Made by a program: the position numbers and the translations under genes. 64,000 bases of DNA from Reticulitermes speratus (Eukaryota; Arthropoda; Insecta; Blattodea; Rhinotermitidae): contig JAJKFL010000005.1 of assembly GCA_021186555.1 (NCBI GenBank), positions 41,443,135-41,507,134 on the forward strand, written 5' to 3'. Below the pieces are notes generated by a model. It saw only the letters and a list, made by a program, of their open reading frames with translations. It was not told the origin of the DNA and did no database searches. Below are positions 59,940 to 64,000 of the stretch, piece by piece. The first letter of the stretch is position 1; each line of letters starts with the position of its first letter.

Positions 59940-60095
59940 TAATAATTCAATTTAATTCTAGTTTATTAATGTACCGAGTCAACAGCCAGATTGCCAATTA
60001 CAGAAACAGCACAACATACAAACACAAATTACAACGGACAATGAACAGGACACAAATGAAACAGACGCAACCAAAACAAACAAACAAATAAATAG
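59940..60095. repeat. AATTC-tailed interspersed repeat, copy next to gene A last exon
   Basis: Same layout as the gene B copy: TTCAATTTAATTC, TTTATTAATGTACCGAG, CAACAGCCAG, CCAATTACAG, then A/C-rich ACAAACACAAA. It lies 14 bp beyond exon 6A, the same relative place as in gene B. Confidence 0.65.
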
Positions 60096-60109
60096 ATAAA
60101 AATACTTAA

Positions 60110-60180
60110 TTAAAAATAATAATTCAATTCAATTCAATTCTAGTTTATTAATGTGCCGAATCAACAGCCAGATAATAGTA
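60110..60180. repeat. AATTC-tailed repeat, short copy
   Basis: Begins with a clean (AATTC)n run, then TTTATTAATGTGCCGA and ATCAACAGCCAGAT, nearly identical to the adjacent copy at 59940 and truncated after it. Looks like a local duplication of the repeat's end. Confidence 0.65.
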
Positions 60181-61244
60181 ATAATGATATGCAGCTATAG
60201 TTTATTTAAGGATGCTGTAACTAAGATTGTGTAACCTCGAGTGGTTAGATTGTAGTGAACAATAAACTGAAAATGATACAGTTTGGAGCGATCTTCGCTC
60301 ATCTACAATATTATCCCAGAATTTGCCTGGCGTGACAAAAGACAAGCACAAAAGTGGCAGGCAAGATTAGTTGGGGTGCCGTTTAAAATGTCAACCGTGC
60401 ACCCCACGAATACAAGTGAAAGTTTCAAAACTTGAGCCATCTTGCTCGGTTGTAACATAACGACAAGAACAGAATTGCGCCGTTAATGTTACGGTAGTGA
60501 ATAGACGTGTTCTTTTCCGTTTACCATAATATTACGTACTGTAATTAAATAAAATTAAGCCAAATTATATAGGGCTTATTTAAGTGTTTGGCGGCAATAG
60601 TAATAATAATAATAGGTAAAATAATTCAATTTTATCCTTTTGTTTTTCGTTTTACTTGCTAACTCCAACAGCATAGTAACTAACTACAATGACAGCTCAA
60701 GTACGAAGTGTAAAACTATGAAAAATCATGACGAGCAGAGGGAGGACAAAAAAAAGTATCACAATTTATTTATCTAAAAGACGTAGTTAATAATGAATCT
60801 CTAGAACTTGCCCTAAAATTGCAAACGTCTGCCGGGAAAGTGCCAAAAAAGGGGTTAAAAGTTTATACCCAACAGAACGAATAAAACAATACCTAGTCAA
60901 AACTCCATAGTCGCAACACTTTGATTTCTAGTGGAACTGTCCCAAAGATACTCCGTAGCAGCATCAGACATCTGAAGTCACCATAGAAATCCCATATTCA
61001 GCTTAAAATATCATTGATGATATTCATGTGTTCTGTGACCAGCGGATTTTTAGGTACATGTGCATAATTACAGATGAAATGCTTGTATTTCACATAAAAT
61101 TAAGTAAAATATTTCATTCATAATTATTTTACACACCTGCTTGTAAATTTTAGATACTTGTCAAGGCACTTGGTCCGATCACTTTGTCATTCAGTCCTAC
61201 TTGTATTGGAGTATAAGTTACAATAACGCCATGTTAATACTAAC

Positions 61245-61400
61245 TCAATTCATTTCTTGTTTATTAACGTGCTGAGGCAAGAAACAGATGGCCAAAAACA
61301 GAACAAGCACAATGTACAAACACAAATAACGAAAAACAATTAAACAGCGCATTATGAAACAAACAAAACAAGATAAACAGAAGAATGTTTAAAAGAATTT
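61245..61400. repeat. AATTC-tailed repeat, third copy in gene A intron 5
   Basis: CTCAATTCATTTC, TTTATTAACGTGCTGAG, then ACAGAACAAGCACAATG and TACAAACACAAATAACG; same order of words as the other copies. Confidence 0.6.
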
Positions 61401-62049
61401 ATTAGGACACCTAATGTTAATAAACTAATAATTATATCAAATCTAAGTGTGGTACTTTCTCTTCTAAATACGTCAAAATCACTTCAAACTGAATTTGCCA
61501 CAGTGGTACACCTGAAGGAAGGACGGACTAACATGAAACGAAGGAAGGTCTCGGAGGTTCCAAAGGGGAATTCGAAGACCAATAATGTCCATGGAGATTG
61601 ACAAGATTTAGAACAAAAAAATATTAATAAAAAACTCGTAAAATTACTGTCTTCTCTCACGTAAAGTGCGTAAATTAAGAAACTAAAAGCTTTAGCATAA
61701 CTATAGCCGCTACTGTCTGGGTAAAATAATCGATTATAACAAAGAACTACAAACTGCATCTGAAAGCGCTCAAATTTTCTGGAATCAGTAAAGGTAATTG
61801 AATTCCTTACTACAGATGTGTACTCTACTTTAGGTCCAACAATTTAAAATGTAATAATAACAGTAATAATAATAAGAACACCTCATTAAGGTCATTCTTT
61901 ATATGCAAAAGAAATACCAACTCGAATAAATGCGAAAGTCTAAAGACAGAAGGCTAACAGTGCATTTCAGGACTTGTTACTGCCATAACAAACACAATAG
62001 ACGTAGTTATGATCAGCTTTATCCATTGTACTGGTGCCATATAACTTAC

Positions 62050-62152
62050 TGTGGTATGATGACATAGAATCGAGGTTTCCTCCAAATTCTTTGGGAAGTG
62101 CGTCTTTAGTGACGTGTTGATGCAGTGAGTCACACGACGTGTGCACAAATAT
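62050..62152 (-). CDS. Gene A exon 5 (LPxxFGG exon)
   Basis: 103 nt. The acceptor is TTTTTCTTCAG and the donor CACA|GTAAGT (near consensus). It encodes IFVHTSCDSLHQHVTK and DALPKEFGGNLDSM, closing the CRAL-TRIO domain. Phase 0 in, phase 1 out, as in gene B exon 5. Exons 1-4 were not found up to the right edge, so intron 4 exceeds 1.8 kb and the rest of the gene lies outside the window. Confidence 0.92.
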
Positions 62153-62265
62153 CTGAAGAAAAATAATGCAATTAATTAGAATGATATTATGAAACGCAAA
62201 ATTCACTTCTTATTGTGTTCGTATGATTAAATATACATAAATCAAACCGAAAAACCAACTAATGA

Positions 62266-62303
62266 TAAATAAATAAATAAATAAATATATATATATATAT
62301 ATA
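62266..62303. repeat. (AAAT)n passing into (AT)n
   Basis: AAATAAATAAAT followed by ten AT units. Confidence 0.9.
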
Positions 62304-63799
62304 CACAGTTTTCAGCATTTCGCAGTGGCACATATAGCATCAGCGTGTCTAACCAGTGAATAGTAAAATGAATTTTTTTCATTTAAACGAAATTTTATCA
62401 CGGAATTCGCAATTAATTCTAAATATTTATTCCAAGCCGGGATTTCTGGCAAATGTTGAAGTCTATCTGGCATTTGCTTCAGATGGTATTCCATAAAATA
62501 AATAAAGGGAACTGCAGTGCTGTTGTGCTGTGTTTTACATAGTACTGTCCTCTACCTTTTTTAATTTAAATGTTGACAGGAAATGGTACTCGCAGTTTAT
62601 ATCACCCACATATTTATGAGACAATTTGAAGCGGGCTCTCCCTGCTCTGAACATGTGCATACTAGTGATGAAAACTGAAGAAATAGTAAGAGGAATAAAT
62701 TACCGTCAACACAACTAGTAGATTTTATATCTTTAACGTGGCAACGTATTTCCTCCTGAAACAGTCATCCTCAGGCCAGTGGTATAAAATACGTAAAAGG
62801 ACTAGTATACGATTGTAATTATGTTTAGAATTGATGTCGCAATTTTGCAAATTTCTTAAAATACATCTTGCTCCGTCAATAAAATTTTATAAAATAAAAT
62901 ACAAGTTAAGAAAAGGTTAAAAGATCTTTTAAAAATGTTTGTGGGTTGAACTGTGGTGTCTTGACTTAGTAGATGAAATACAGCATAGTCTTCATGGATT
63001 TATGTCTTTCGGGTTTCTTTTATGGTGGGTTGGTTGTCCGAGTTTATTTTGCTTTGTTTTGGAAGGTTGGTTGTAGATATTGGGGTCTGGATGGTACTGG
63101 TATTTTGCGTGTGTTGCCTGTTCAACTGTTCAGAAGACATTGAACAGCTGAGGGAATATTTCATGCCAAATTCTATCCAAATCTTACGAGAGATGTAAAA
63201 AGTATTGGAGAAATTTCATTTACGTCCCTGTGTAATATATGCGTTGAACTGCGCCCAGTTGTACGAAACTCCTCACAATTACTCGGTATACTAACACTGA
63301 GATCGTCTGTACTGAACTACATCCATATCGCTAAAGAAATATGGAGCATGCCGGTAGAAGGTCCTTTACGCTTGTTTTATCCTCAGATTCATTTCGGAGG
63401 GAAGGGGTGTTGTGGACAAGTCGTTGCCTGTCAGATGGTGACGAAGTTGGGGTCTTCATGTGAGGTAAAAAGGGTACTAAGGGCGGCTTGCAGTGAAAAT
63501 AAAGTAACAACTATAGCCGATACGAGATATTTGTACAGTTTTATAAAATTTAATAGTCGTGACATTAGGATTGATCAAATAACGGAATTAAGAGTGAAAA
63601 AAACATCAAATTACATAGGATAGGATTCTTGTTGAACACGGCCTTCCCTTGTTACAGACGGACTGAAATGTAGTTTCAGTATTAAGTAAATTACAACCTC
63701 CGATTACCCCTCCAGGGACTCGTGAATAACATTACCCAGACCAAAAACGCAGTTGGTTTTGCTTTAACCACATTGAAAAAGAATAATGCATTGAGATTA

Positions 63800-63965
63800 T
63801 AGCTTCTTAACCTCACATTTCTGAGTCCTTGGGAAGATTACGTGATGAAGAACTTGCCTGCCGTTTATGGAATCAGAAGGTTTATTACCGTGGTCACATC
63901 ATCTCAACACTCTTCCCTGTGGTGAGCCAGATGAAACCTCTCCACATCCTCGCACACTTTTTTAA
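63800..63965 (-). mobile_element. LINE 3' end fragment at the right edge
   Basis: Plus words AGCTTCTTAACCTC, GGTTTATTACCGTGG and GAGCCAGATGAAACC are complementary to the LINE tail, minus orientation. Confidence 0.65.
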
Positions 63966-64000
63966 CATTCATGTTTCCTGAGCTTGGGTAATATATATAC

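Larger units (their letters stand above)
59927..62049 (-). other. Gene A intron 5
   Basis: 2.1-kb intron with GTAAGT donor and CAG acceptor. It holds three copies of an AATTC-tailed repeat (59940, 60110 and 61245) and otherwise AT-rich sequence with no open frame I can assign. Confidence 0.85.
62153..64000 (-). other. Gene A intron 4 (incomplete)
   Basis: I searched the minus strand for the IHIVN-type exon 4 and found none before the right edge. Contains the AT microsatellite at 62266 and the LINE fragment at 63800. Confidence 0.6.

Noticed and set aside
62312..62494. Minus-strand frame as gene A exon 4
   Set aside because: No IHIVN-type motif, wrong composition, and no acceptor/donor pair giving phase 0 at both ends.

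Overview
This window is eukaryotic, almost certainly from an insect. Coding sequence comes as short exons with GT..AG introns. The rest is AT-rich and dense in transposable-element debris: tRNA-headed SINEs, 5'-truncated LINE tails ending in GTTA microsatellites, foldback elements, hAT-type MITEs and microsatellites. The LINE C-terminal motif (AGHVARMG) and the foldback families resemble what I remember from cockroach and termite genomes. Blattodea is therefore my best guess, but that is inference. There are no bacterial operons, no phage and no CRISPR array.

The only convincing genes are two head-to-tail CRAL-TRIO (Sec14-like, alpha-tocopherol-transfer-protein-like) lipid-carrier genes on the minus strand. 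Gene B (46103..55262) is present with all six coding exons. Every junction has a GT donor and an AG acceptor, and all codon phases agree. The predicted product is 268 residues. Gene A has only its last two coding exons here (62050..62152 and 59775..59926); the rest lies beyond the right edge. Matching exons of A and B have the same phases, and the penultimate exon is 103 nt in both, so this is a tandem duplication. Gene B's last exon carries a 1-nt frameshift that makes an early TAG, and a second in-frame TGA in the old frame, so its C-terminal tail is lost relative to gene A.

Layout: 1-46,000 has no recognisable host gene. It holds MITEs (4481, 13579, 19692), foldback elements (7778, 15129, 23044, 32335, 40291), a palindrome (10913), a perfect-looking hairpin (42384), several tRNA-SINE families and LINE fragments. 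From 46,017 to 55,262 is gene B, whose introns hold more LINE and SINE pieces and a foldback 42 bp past the exon 1 donor. The intergenic stretch 55,263-59,774 holds a SINE and a 16-copy, 44-bp minisatellite (57369-58052). From 59,775 on is gene A, whose intron 5 holds three copies of a repeat that also flanks gene B's last exon.

The most unusual non-genic signal is a motif shared by otherwise different foldback families: a CTGATGA-like box, a short hairpin, then GAAAC, repeated in both arms. It resembles a degenerate hammerhead-ribozyme core. Most short open frames in the window are chance or repeat-derived and are not listed as genes.
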